DNA of 40,207 nt from assembly GCA_002868925.1 (NCBI GenBank), contig PKTZ01000174.1, forward strand, positions 1 through 40,207, in the 5' to 3' direction. Of this stretch, positions 22,949-31,113 are shown one piece after another. A program made the position numbers and the translations under genes. The notes beneath the pieces were generated by a model. That model made no database searches. It had not been told where the DNA came from and worked only from the letters and a program-made list of their open reading frames with translations. This DNA is from Desulfuromonas sp. Its GTDB lineage: Bacteria > Desulfobacterota > Desulfuromonadia > Desulfuromonadales > UBA2294. Position 1 is the first letter of the stretch. The number at the start of each line of letters is the position of its first letter.

Positions 22949-24709
22949 ATGTACGACAAACTTTGGCTCATTCCGCTCTTTCCACTTATCGGTTCCGTTA
23001 TCAACGGCCTGCTTGGTAAGAAGGTCATCAAGAGCGAAAAGGTGATCGGCGCCATTGGAACGCTGGCGGTGGCTCTTTCCTTCGTTGTTTCATGCAAGTA
23101 TTTCTTCCAGTTGCTTGGCGACGAAGTCAAGGTTCACGAGAATATTATTGCCTCGTGGATGTCGGTCGGACAGTTCCAGGTCGACTGGGGGTTCCTGCTC
23201 GATCCGCTTTCCGCCCTGATGCTCATGGTTGTTACCGGGGTCGGTTCGCTGATCCACCTTTATTCGATCGGCTACATGCACGGCGAGGAAGGGTTCTACC
23301 GCTATTTCTGTTACCTGAACCTCTTCGTCTTCTCGATGCTGATGCTGGTCCTCGGCGGTAACGCCCTGGTCATGTTCATCGGCTGGGAGGGTGTCGGCCT
23401 CTGTTCCTATCTCCTGATCGGTTATTACTTCGAAAAGAAATCGGCCGGTGATGCCGCCAAGAAGGCGTTCGTTGTCAACCGTGTCGGTGACTTCGGCTTC
23501 CTGCTCGGTCTGCTGACCCTGTTCTGGACCCTCGGCAGCAAGCATGGTGTCTGGACAATCAACTTCGTCGAGATCGCCGAACACGGCCATCTCCTCGGTA
23601 CCGGCAGCGTGGTCGTGACTGTTATTACCCTCTGTTTCTTCGTCGGTGCAACCGGTAAGTCGGCCCAGATTCCGCTCTACACTTGGCTGCCGGACGCGAT
23701 GGAAGGCCCGACCCCGGTCTCCGCCCTGATCCATGCGGCGACCATGGTCACCGCCGGTGTCTACATGATCGGCCGGATGAACGGCCTGTTCGCCATGGCA
23801 CCGACGACGATGATGGTTATCGCGATCATCGGTGCGGCGACGGCGATCTTCGCCGCCACTATCGGCTTTGCCCAGAACGACATCAAGCGTGTCCTCGCTT
23901 ACTCGACCGTTTCCCAGCTCGGCTACATGTTCCTGGCGATGGGGGTCGGTGCTTTCACCGCCGGTATCTTCCACCTGATGACGCACGCTTTCTTCAAGGC
24001 CTGCCTCTTCCTCGGTTCCGGTTCGGTTATTCATGCCATGCACCATGCTTATCACCATGCGCACCTGCATGATGATCCGCAGGATATGCGCAACATGGGT
24101 GGTCTTGCCAAGAAGATGAAGGTGACCTATATCACCTTCCTGGTTTCGACCATCGCCATTTCCGGTGTGCCGTTGTTCTCCGGTTTCTTCTCCAAGGACG
24201 AGATCCTCTGGTGGGCCTTCGGTTCGACCCGCGGTTCCTGGATCCTCTGGCTGGTCGGCGCGGCTGCCGCCGGCATGACTGCGTTCTACATGTTCCGGTT
24301 GGTCTCGATGACTTTCTGGGGTGAACAGCGCACCGATGCCCGGGCCAAGGATCATGTTCATGAGTCGCCGTGGGTCATCACCCTGCCGCTGGTTGTCCTC
24401 GGTTTCCTCGCCCTGGTCGGTGGTTACGTCGGTATCCCGCACGTCCTCGGTAACATCTTCGGTCATATCCCGAACTACCTCGAGCATTTCCTTGAGCCGG
24501 TTTTCGGTCATGCCCAGGAGACCTACCATATCGCGGTCAAGGAGCATCTGGCGCATTCGACCAGCCTCGAGTTCCTGATGATGGGTATCTCGGTGTTGAT
24601 CGCGTTTGCCGGGATCGGGGTTGCTATCTTCATGTACATCAAGCGGCCGGAGCTGCCGGGTCAGTTTGTTGCCAAGTTCAGTAAGCTGCATCGCTGGTGC
24701 TTCAACTAG
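22949..24709 (+). CDS. nuoL: NADH-quinone oxidoreductase subunit L, interrupted by in-frame TAG
   Basis: 586 aa up to the TAG at 24707-24709. It is the distal antiporter-like proton pump. GWEGVGLCSYLLIGYYF, TPVSALIHAATMVTAGVYM and DIKRVLAYSTVSQLGYMFLA with the adjacent MTHAFFKACLFLGSGSVIH are intact. The reading frame does not end naturally: the next 78 codons in the same frame encode WYIDELYDFLFVNP and the lateral helix plus final membrane helix normal for NuoL. Read through, the protein would be 665 aa. AAG (Lys) to TAG by one substitution is the simplest explanation, since Lys is usual before WY in relatives as I recall them. Whether the truncated protein works is unknown. Confidence 0.95.
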   Translation: MYDKLWLIPLFPLIGSVINGLLGKKVIKSEKVIGAIGTLAVALSFVVSCKYFFQLLGDEVKVHENIIASWMSVGQFQVDWGFLLDPLSALMLMVVTGVGSLIHLYSIGYMHGEEGFYRYFCYLNLFVFSMLMLVLGGNALVMFIGWEGVGLCSYLLIGYYFEKKSAGDAAKKAFVVNRVGDFGFLLGLLTLFWTLGSKHGVWTINFVEIAEHGHLLGTGSVVVTVITLCFFVGATGKSAQIPLYTWLPDAMEGPTPVSALIHAATMVTAGVYMIGRMNGLFAMAPTTMMVIAIIGAATAIFAATIGFAQNDIKRVLAYSTVSQLGYMFLAMGVGAFTAGIFHLMTHAFFKACLFLGSGSVIHAMHHAYHHAHLHDDPQDMRNMGGLAKKMKVTYITFLVSTIAISGVPLFSGFFSKDEILWWAFGSTRGSWILWLVGAAAAGMTAFYMFRLVSMTFWGEQRTDARAKDHVHESPWVITLPLVVLGFLALVGGYVGIPHVLGNIFGHIPNYLEHFLEPVFGHAQETYHIAVKEHLAHSTSLEFLMMGISVLIAFAGIGVAIFMYIKRPELPGQFVAKFSKLHRWCFN

Positions 24710-24946
24710 TGGTACATCGATGAGCTTTACGATTTCCTCTTCGTCAATCCCTGCAAGGTGTTTGGACGCTTCTGCTGGCGCGGCATCGATGCCAGCGTTG
24801 TTGACGGGGTTGTCAATGCGGTCGGCTATATCACCCGCGGCCTCTCTGCCGGCTTGCGCTACATCCAGACCGGCATGACCCAGAACTACGCGGCCGGTAT
24901 GGTGATTGGTGTTGTTATTTTGGTTGGTTACTTTGTCCTTGGTTAA
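24710..24946 (+). pseudogene. nuoL: C-terminal remainder of nuoL after the TAG
   Basis: 78 sense codons in frame with nuoL, ending in TAA at 24944-24946. The product would be the long lateral amphipathic helix (WYIDELYDFL ... IQTGMTQNY) and a final transmembrane helix AAGMVIGVVILVGYFVLG, exactly the end of a normal NuoL. There is no start codon with a ribosome site: the first in-frame candidate is GTG at 24758. Codon use and protein sequence look undamaged, so the interruption is recent, read through, or a sequence error. Confidence 0.85.
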
Positions 24947-24991
24947 CGAGCAGAGGACGATTTTCAGAGTTTTTACAAGGAGCGTTTTGCA

Positions 24992-26548
24992 ATGAGCGAA
25001 CACCTTCTCAGTTTGTTGACTTTCCTGCCACTGGTAGGGATGGTAATCCTGCTGTTCATCCCCAGGGACAATGAACCGCTGCTGAAGAGCTTCACCCTGA
25101 TCGCGACCCTGGTTGTCTTTTTCGTCAGCCTGCCGCTCGCTTTCAATGACGCCTTCCGCACCAGCGCCGAGATGCAGTACACCGAGTTTGTTCCCTGGAT
25201 CAATGTCGGTGATTTCTTCCAGATGAATTATAGCGTCGGTATCGACGGCATCAGCCTCTGGCTTGTCATGCTGACCACGTTCATCATGCCGATCGCGGTC
25301 CTCTCGACCTGGACGGCGGTTGAGAAGAACGTCAAGGGGTTCATGGCCCTGCTGCTGCTGCTGGAAACAGCGATGCTCGGCGCCTTCATCTCCCTCGACC
25401 TCTTCCTCTTCTACATCTTCTGGGAGTTGATGCTGATTCCGATGTACTTCCTGATCGGCATCTGGGGCGGCAAGAATCGGATCTACGCGGCGGTCAAGTT
25501 CTTCATCTACACCGCGGTCGGTTCCCTGCTGATGCTGGTGGCGATCATCTTTGTTTACTACTACGCGATTCAGTCCGGCATCAATATGAACGGCTTCAGC
25601 ATCGATCAGTTCTACCTGATGCAGGTCCCGGCCGGAATTCAGCTCTGGCTGTTCCTCGCTTTCGCCTTCAGCTTCGCGATCAAGGTTCCGATGTTCCCGT
25701 TGCATACCTGGTTGCCGGATGCGCATACCGAGGCTCCGACCGCCGGTTCGGTCATCCTGGCCGCTATTTTGCTGAAGATGGGTACCTACGGATTTGTCCG
25801 CTTCGCGATCCCGCTCTTCCCGAACGCGCTGCAGCAGTGCATGCCGTACCTGGCGACGCTCTGCGTCATCGGCATCATCTACGGTTCGCTGGTGGCGATG
25901 GTCCAGAGCGATGTCAAGAAGCTGGTCGCTTACTCCTCGGTCGCCCATCTCGGTTTCGTTATGCTCGGTGTCTTCGCCCTCAACCTGCAGGGACTGGCCG
26001 GTGGTATGATCCAGATGGTCAACCACGGCATTTCAACCGGTGCGCTCTTCCTTATAGTCGGTTTCATCTATGAGCGTCGTCATACCCGCGAGATTTCAGA
26101 GTTCGGCGGTCTGGCCAAGCAGATGCCGATCTTTGCGACCATCTTCATGATCATTACCTTCTCCTCGGTCGGCCTGCCCGGCACCAACGGCTTCGTCGGC
26201 GAGTTCCTGTCGATCATGGGTGCCTTCGAGAGTGGACTCCGTTGGTACGCGGTCGTCGCGACCCTGGGTGTTATCCTGGCGGCAGTTTACATGCTCTGGA
26301 TGTTCCAGCGCGTGATGTTCGGCGAGCTGAAGAATCCGAAGAATGCTGAATTGAAGGATCTGAATGCCCGCGAGATCATTATCATGATTCCGCTGCTGGT
26401 GTTCGTATTCTGGATCGGGGTTTACCCCAATACATTTTTTGACAAGATGAATCCTTCCCTTGAGAAACTGGTTGACCAGATCAAAGGGAAGCAGGAAGTC
26501 GCAATGGTGCATCACGTCGATACGCCTGACAACCTCGAAATCAAGTAA
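24992..26548 (+). CDS. nuoM: NADH-quinone oxidoreductase subunit M
   Basis: 518 aa, about 14 helices, the middle antiporter-like pump. FYIFWELMLIPMYFLIGIWGG holds the key Glu in helix 5, and FPLHTWLPDAHTEAPTAGSV and DVKKLVAYSSVAHLGF are diagnostic. Length is usual. An AAGGAG ribosome site precedes the ATG, 45 bp after the true end of nuoL. Confidence 0.97.
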   Translation: MSEHLLSLLTFLPLVGMVILLFIPRDNEPLLKSFTLIATLVVFFVSLPLAFNDAFRTSAEMQYTEFVPWINVGDFFQMNYSVGIDGISLWLVMLTTFIMPIAVLSTWTAVEKNVKGFMALLLLLETAMLGAFISLDLFLFYIFWELMLIPMYFLIGIWGGKNRIYAAVKFFIYTAVGSLLMLVAIIFVYYYAIQSGINMNGFSIDQFYLMQVPAGIQLWLFLAFAFSFAIKVPMFPLHTWLPDAHTEAPTAGSVILAAILLKMGTYGFVRFAIPLFPNALQQCMPYLATLCVIGIIYGSLVAMVQSDVKKLVAYSSVAHLGFVMLGVFALNLQGLAGGMIQMVNHGISTGALFLIVGFIYERRHTREISEFGGLAKQMPIFATIFMIITFSSVGLPGTNGFVGEFLSIMGAFESGLRWYAVVATLGVILAAVYMLWMFQRVMFGELKNPKNAELKDLNAREIIIMIPLLVFVFWIGVYPNTFFDKMNPSLEKLVDQIKGKQEVAMVHHVDTPDNLEIK

Positions 26549-26581
26549 TCGGATCATCACTGTTTCCGGAGGAAGATATTC

Positions 26582-28048
26582 ATGGAAAATCTGGTGCAAG
26601 CCGCCCTGGCAAATGTGAACTTCTCAGCGATCATGCCCTCGCTGGTTTTGGTCTGCTTCGGCATGGCACTGCTGCTGATCGGGGTCTTTTCCCGTCGCGG
26701 TCGGACGACTCACATTGCCTGGATCAGTATCATTGGCCTGGTTATAACGGGCATCTATACCTACATTGACTGGGTTAACCCCGAGACGCAATTCGGTTTT
26801 GCCGGTCATGTCGCTCAGGATAACTTCGCCGTCTTTTTTAACATCATCTTCATTGCGGCGGCGGGCCTGACCATCCTCATCTCGGATGATTACCTGAAGC
26901 GCGAAGGGTATCCGATCAGCGAGTACTATGCGTTGATCCTGTTCTCGACGGCGGGTGCGATGTGGATGGCTTCCGGGACCGACCTGATGACCATCTTCCT
27001 CGGTCTCGAGGTTCTGTCGATCTCGCTCTACGTGTTGGCCGGCATGTTCCGCAACGACGTCCGCTCCAACGAGGCGGGTCTGAAATACTTCCTGCTCGGT
27101 GCCTTCTCGACCGGCTTTCTGCTGTACGGTGTTGCCCTGCTGTACGGTGTTGCCGGAACGACTAACGTTGCCGATATCGGCATGTACCTTTCGGCACACA
27201 AGGCGGCACTCGGTAACCCGATGACGATCGCCGGCATGGTCCTGCTCAGTACCGGCTTCATGTTCAAGATCGCGATCGTTCCGTTCCATATGTGGACCCC
27301 CGATGTCTATCAGGGTGCACCGACCCCGATTACCGCATTCATGAGCGCCGGTCCGAAGGCCGCGGCTATCGCCGCCTTCCTGCGGATCCTGATGTTCGGT
27401 CTGCCCGAGCTGCACGCCGAATGGGGCGCAATGCTCTGGCTGCTGGCGGTCCTGACCATGACGGTCGGTAACTTCATCGCTATTTCACAGACCAATATCA
27501 AGCGGATGCTCGCTTACTCATCGATCGCACATGCCGGCTATGCTCTGGTCGGTCTGGTCGCGGCCAATGAAGTCGGCCTCTCCGGTATCCTCTACTATAT
27601 GCTCGCCTACACCTTCATGAACATCGGCGCGTTCGCCGTGCTGATTCTTGCGGGTAAGCAGGGTGAAGAGAACCTGACCCTCGACGGTTTCGCCGGCTTC
27701 GGCTATAAACGGCCGTTCCTCGGAGTCGCGCTTTGCGTCTTCCTTTTCTCGCTGATGGGTCTGCCGCCGACAGCCGGTTTTGCCGGTAAGTTCTATGTCT
27801 TCGCCGGTGCGGTCAAGGCTGGGTATATCTGGCTCGCCATTATCGGGGTTCTTAACTCGGCGGTCTCGCTTTACTACTATCTCCGGGTCATGGTTTACAT
27901 GTATTTCCGTGAGCCGACCGAAGACTATTCCTGGATCTCAATGCCGGTGGGAGCCGTCATCTCGATCGTGATCGCACTGTTCGGTGTCCTTTACCTCGGG
28001 CTGTTACCGGACTGTGTAATGGAAATGGCTAAAATGTCGATTTTCTAA
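26582..28048 (+). CDS. nuoN: NADH-quinone oxidoreductase subunit N
   Basis: 488 aa, antiporter-like pump next to NuoK. FLGLEVLSISLYVLAG, PFHMWTPDVYQGAPTPITAF and TNIKRMLAYSSIAHAGYALVG are the signatures. A tandem near-repeat (LLYGVALLYGVAG) occurs near 180. It is the last nuo gene and is followed by a strong terminator. Confidence 0.97.
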   Translation: MENLVQAALANVNFSAIMPSLVLVCFGMALLLIGVFSRRGRTTHIAWISIIGLVITGIYTYIDWVNPETQFGFAGHVAQDNFAVFFNIIFIAAAGLTILISDDYLKREGYPISEYYALILFSTAGAMWMASGTDLMTIFLGLEVLSISLYVLAGMFRNDVRSNEAGLKYFLLGAFSTGFLLYGVALLYGVAGTTNVADIGMYLSAHKAALGNPMTIAGMVLLSTGFMFKIAIVPFHMWTPDVYQGAPTPITAFMSAGPKAAAIAAFLRILMFGLPELHAEWGAMLWLLAVLTMTVGNFIAISQTNIKRMLAYSSIAHAGYALVGLVAANEVGLSGILYYMLAYTFMNIGAFAVLILAGKQGEENLTLDGFAGFGYKRPFLGVALCVFLFSLMGLPPTAGFAGKFYVFAGAVKAGYIWLAIIGVLNSAVSLYYYLRVMVYMYFREPTEDYSWISMPVGAVISIVIALFGVLYLGLLPDCVMEMAKMSIF

Positions 28049-28070
28049 GTCAAAATATCTGAAAACAAAA

Positions 28071-28098
28071 AGCCCCCCGAAATTCGGGGGGCTTTTTT
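28071..28098. terminator. Strong intrinsic terminator after nuoN
   Basis: AGCCCCCCGAA pairs with TTCGGGGGGCT, followed by TTTTTTT on the plus strand and, for the minus strand, preceded by a run of A. It ends the nuo transcript and also serves the convergent lipoprotein gene at 28119. Confidence 0.95.
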
Positions 28099-28118
28099 TG
28101 TTGTGACTGCTGTTGGTG

Positions 28119-28247
28119 TTAGCCTTTGGTTTCTACGTCGAACTCATACCCACAGGAAGGGCACTTGACCCGATTCATTCCTGTTGTCGCACAGCCCGAT
28201 ACAACCAGTACTGTCAGTGCGATTAAAAGTGCTAAAGCTTTTTTCAT
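28119..28247 (-). CDS. 42-aa lipoprotein with a CPSCG motif
   Basis: ATG at 28247 with GAGAGGTGAC upstream; TAA at 28119-28121. MKKALALLIALTVLVVSGC is a clear lipoprotein signal with the lipobox V-S-G-Cys19. The mature part is only 24 residues: CATTGMNRVKCPSCGYEFDVETKG. It carries one CxxCG half of a zinc ribbon or rubredoxin knuckle. One CxxC is not enough for a full site, so dimerisation, a shared metal or a thiol redox role is possible. I do not know the family. It is convergent with nuoN. Confidence 0.75.
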   Translation of the reverse strand: MKKALALLIALTVLVVSGCATTGMNRVKCPSCGYEFDVETKG

Positions 28248-28445
28248 GGCGTCACCTCTCATTTGTTCGGGTTAATGATAAGCACTTATCTTTCCCTTAT
28301 GTAAATACTTTAGCGCTATGGCAAAAGATTTCAAGTAAAGATTGCGTAAAAATAGCGTAATTATTCAACAAATACCGTACTTGGAATTGGCTACAAGATA
28401 ATGGGTTCAGTCAAATAGTGGGTGCAAGATGAATTTTGAACGGAC

Positions 28446-28473
28446 TTGATTGTCTGCTGGCTACGGGTGTAAA
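28446..28473 (+). promoter_or_regulatory. Possible promoter of the mqn operon
   Basis: TTGATT (28446-28451), 16-bp spacer, TGTAAA (28468-28473), about 33 bp upstream of the mqnP ATG. The upstream 28248-28445 interval is AT-rich and contains a GATAAG-CA-CTTATC inverted repeat (28277-28290) but no gene. Confidence 0.35.
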
Positions 28474-28505
28474 CTTCGCCGGTGAGTTAAGAGCAGGAGA
28501 GTAGA

Positions 28506-29366
28506 ATGATCGATAAAATAACGGCACTGCTGCGGATGATCAAGTTTTCGCATACCATCTTCGCATTTCCGTTTGCCCTGATGGGCGTTGTCCTCGCATC
28601 CCTTGTCAATGGCGCAGCACCCGGTATCGGCCAGGTGTTCTGGGTCTGTATGGCAATGGTCGGAGCGAGGAGTGCCGCGATGGGCTTGAACCGGTTGATC
28701 GATGCCGGGATCGATGCCGAGAACCCGCGCACGGCCGAACGGGAGATCCCGGCCGGTAAGATTTCGCGCCGCGATGCAAAACTGTTCGTATTCGCTTCGC
28801 TGGCGCTGCTGCTGCTTTCAGCCTGGATGCTGAACCCGCTCTGTTTTTACCTGTCGCCGGTCGCGCTCTTCTTCCTGGTCCTCTATTCTTACTGCAAGCG
28901 CTTTACCGCGATGGCGCACGTCGTTCTTGGGATCTGCCTCGCCGCGGCGCCGATCGGCGCCTGGATCGCGCTGCGTGGTAGCATCGGCTGGCCGCCGGTC
29001 GTTCTAGGGTTCGCTGTTCTGCTGTGGGTCGCCGGGTTCGATATCTTCTACGCGCTGCAGGACCTCGAGTTCGACCAGGCCAAGGGGCTCTACTCGATCC
29101 CGTCCCGTTACGGTGTCGATAAATCGATCCGGATGGTCCGCTACTTCCATATCGGGATGGTGGCGTTGCTGTTATTGTTGCTCGCCGTCGATGGTCTCGG
29201 CACGATCTATTTCATCGGAGTTGTCGTGGTCGCATTGTTGCTACTCTATGAACATCTCCTGGTGCGGCCGGATGATCTGAGCCGTCTCGATGCCGCGTTT
29301 TTTAACATGAACGGTTATATCAGTGTTACGATATTTCTATTCACCCTGGTTGATGCTGTCTGGTGA
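28506..29366 (+). CDS. mqnP: UbiA-family prenyltransferase, menaquinone (futalosine pathway)
   Basis: 286 aa, about eight or nine helices. It attaches the polyprenyl chain to 1,4-dihydroxy-6-naphthoate. The Asp-rich motifs are NRLIDAGIDAENPRT (about 62-76) and DIFYALQDLEFDQAKG (about 180-195). UbiA itself would be equally similar, but co-location with mqnE and mqnC makes MqnP the better name. It overlaps the ubiX GTG region; GAGCAGGAGAG precedes the start. Confidence 0.9.
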   Translation: MIDKITALLRMIKFSHTIFAFPFALMGVVLASLVNGAAPGIGQVFWVCMAMVGARSAAMGLNRLIDAGIDAENPRTAEREIPAGKISRRDAKLFVFASLALLLLSAWMLNPLCFYLSPVALFFLVLYSYCKRFTAMAHVVLGICLAAAPIGAWIALRGSIGWPPVVLGFAVLLWVAGFDIFYALQDLEFDQAKGLYSIPSRYGVDKSIRMVRYFHIGMVALLLLLLAVDGLGTIYFIGVVVVALLLLYEHLLVRPDDLSRLDAAFFNMNGYISVTIFLFTLVDAVW

Positions 29367-29383
29367 GAGGCGAGGAGGACGTA

Positions 29384-30019
29384 ATGCGGTTCACCGGCTC
29401 GATTGAAAATATCGTTGTTGCCATAACCGGCGCATCCGGTTCTTGCTACGCGCTGCGCCTGATCGAATGCTTGCTCGATTCCGACAGGCAGGTCTCTTTG
29501 TTAATAACCGATGCCGGTCGGCAGGTCCTCAAGTATGAAACCGGTGAGGATTGGAGCAAGGACGAGGATTCATTACAACACGATTTGCGAGAGCTTTACC
29601 ATTCAGAGCGGATTAACTGTTACGCGATCGATGATTTCTTCGCTCCGGTCGCAAGCGGGAGCGCTGCCCCGGACGCTGTTGTTATCGTTCCCTGTTCGAT
29701 GGGGACCGCCGGACGGATCGCGAGCGGACTGAGTGAAAACCTGCTCGAACGAGTGGCGGATGTTGCGCTGAAGGAGAGGCGCGACCTGATCATGGTGCCG
29801 CGGGAGACGCCGTTGAACCAGATCCACCTGGAAAACCTGCTGCGGCTCTCCCGGGCCGGGGCGCATATCCTGCCGGCGATGCCCGGCTTCTACCAGAAGC
29901 CGACCGAAATTGCCGAGCTGGTCGATTTTGTCGTCGGTAAGATTCTCGACAGCATGGGGATTGAACATGCTCTCTACCAGCGTTGGGGTGATGCGCCGGA
30001 ACAGGATACTAACGAATGA
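29384..30019 (+). CDS. ubiX: Flavin prenyltransferase UbiX
   Basis: 211 aa. It makes the prenylated FMN cofactor for the UbiD-type decarboxylase of menaquinone synthesis (UbiD is not in the window). VVAITGASGSCYALRLIE is the N-terminal flavin motif, VIVPCSMGTAGRIASG the middle one, and RDLIMVPRETPLNQIHLENLL the C-terminal prenyl-phosphate site. The ATG at 29384 has GAGGAGG upstream and is preferred over a GTG at 29363. It overlaps mqnE by four bases. Confidence 0.94.
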   Translation: MRFTGSIENIVVAITGASGSCYALRLIECLLDSDRQVSLLITDAGRQVLKYETGEDWSKDEDSLQHDLRELYHSERINCYAIDDFFAPVASGSAAPDAVVIVPCSMGTAGRIASGLSENLLERVADVALKERRDLIMVPRETPLNQIHLENLLRLSRAGAHILPAMPGFYQKPTEIAELVDFVVGKILDSMGIEHALYQRWGDAPEQDTNE

Positions 30020-31092
30020 GTCGTTTTGATCAAATCGTAGAAAGGGTTGACGCTGGAGAGCGGATTTCCGGCGAGGATGCGCTGGTTCTATACAACCATC
30101 AGGATCTGCTCGCTATCGGTGAGTTGGCGGCGAAGATGAACCGGCGGCAGAATGGCGACACGGTCTACTTCAACGTCAACCGTCACATCAACTACACCAA
30201 CGCCTGTGTCAACCGCTGTACCTTCTGCGCCTTCAGCAAGGGGGTCGAGGACGAGGGGTGCTACACCCTGGCGTTGAACGACATCCTGGCCAAGGCGGCT
30301 GAAGCGACGGCGGCCGGTGCGACGGAGCTGCACATGGTCGGCGGGTTGCATCCCGACCTGCCGTTCGACTTCTACCTTGAAATGCTGGCAACCCTGAAAG
30401 CGGACAATCCCGATCTGCACATCAAGGCGTTTACCGCCGTCGAGATCGATTACTTTGCCCAGTTGACCGGGCAGTCGATCGAACAGGTGCTGTCTGAATT
30501 GAAGGCGGCCGGGCTCGAGTCGATGCCGGGCGGCGGTGCCGAGATCCTCGGCCGACGCGTCCGTGACCTGATCTGCCCGGAGAAGATCAGTGGCGAGCGC
30601 TGGCTCGAGATCATCGAGGCGGTACACCGCTGTGGGTTAAAGAGTAACGCTACCATGCTGTTCGGGCATGTCGAGTCCTACGAAGACCGGGTCGATCATC
30701 TCGACCAGCTGCGCCAACTCCAGGATCGGACCGGCGGTTTCCAGGCGTTTATCCCGCTGGCCTTCCAGCCGGACAACACCCGGGTACCGGGCGCCAAGGG
30801 AGTCAGCGGCGTCGATGCGTTAAAGACGCTGGCGATCAGCCGCATCTTCCTCGATAACTTCCGGCACATCAAGGCCTACTGGGTGATGCTCGGTCTGAAA
30901 ACAGCGCAGGTCGCGCTCGCCTTCGGTGTAAACGACCTGGATGGCACCGTGATCGAAGAAAAGATCGGGCACGATGCCGGGGCCGAATCGCCGCAGGCAC
31001 TGGATCGCGACCAGCTGCTCAACCTGATCCGGATCGCCGGGAAAAAGCCGGTGGAGCGGAACACCCTGTACGAAGAACTGCGCAGCTTCTGA
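30016..31092 (+). CDS. mqnE: Aminofutalosine synthase MqnE
   Basis: 358 aa radical SAM enzyme that joins the chorismate-derived enolpyruvyl benzoate to an adenosyl radical, giving 6-amino-6-deoxyfutalosine. The cluster motif is CVNRCTFC (about 65-72), followed by HMVGGLHPDLPFDFY and AGLESMPGGGAEIL. MqnE and MqnC are paralogues; VYFNVNRHINYTNACVNRC and the C-terminal NTLYEELRSF fit MqnE. The ATG overlaps the ubiX stop. Confidence 0.93.
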   Translation: MSRFDQIVERVDAGERISGEDALVLYNHQDLLAIGELAAKMNRRQNGDTVYFNVNRHINYTNACVNRCTFCAFSKGVEDEGCYTLALNDILAKAAEATAAGATELHMVGGLHPDLPFDFYLEMLATLKADNPDLHIKAFTAVEIDYFAQLTGQSIEQVLSELKAAGLESMPGGGAEILGRRVRDLICPEKISGERWLEIIEAVHRCGLKSNATMLFGHVESYEDRVDHLDQLRQLQDRTGGFQAFIPLAFQPDNTRVPGAKGVSGVDALKTLAISRIFLDNFRHIKAYWVMLGLKTAQVALAFGVNDLDGTVIEEKIGHDAGAESPQALDRDQLLNLIRIAGKKPVERNTLYEELRSF

Positions 31093-31113
31093 GCTGCGAC
31101 GAGGATAGGATTG

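Noticed and set aside
24707-24709. Pyrrolysine at the nuoL TAG
   Set aside because: Not favoured because TAG ends at least ten genes in this window (rnfA, nuoA, nuoC, nuoF, nuoG, mqnC, hisC, mutY, rnd and the DUF2007 gene), and no Pyl genes are visible. It is kept only as a check in the finding.
23090-26026. A 978-codon open frame on the minus strand opposite nuoL and nuoM
   Set aside because: It is an antisense shadow of GC-rich coding sequence: it covers two certain genes, has a composition rich in Asp, Glu, Arg and Gln without domains, and shows no ribosome site.
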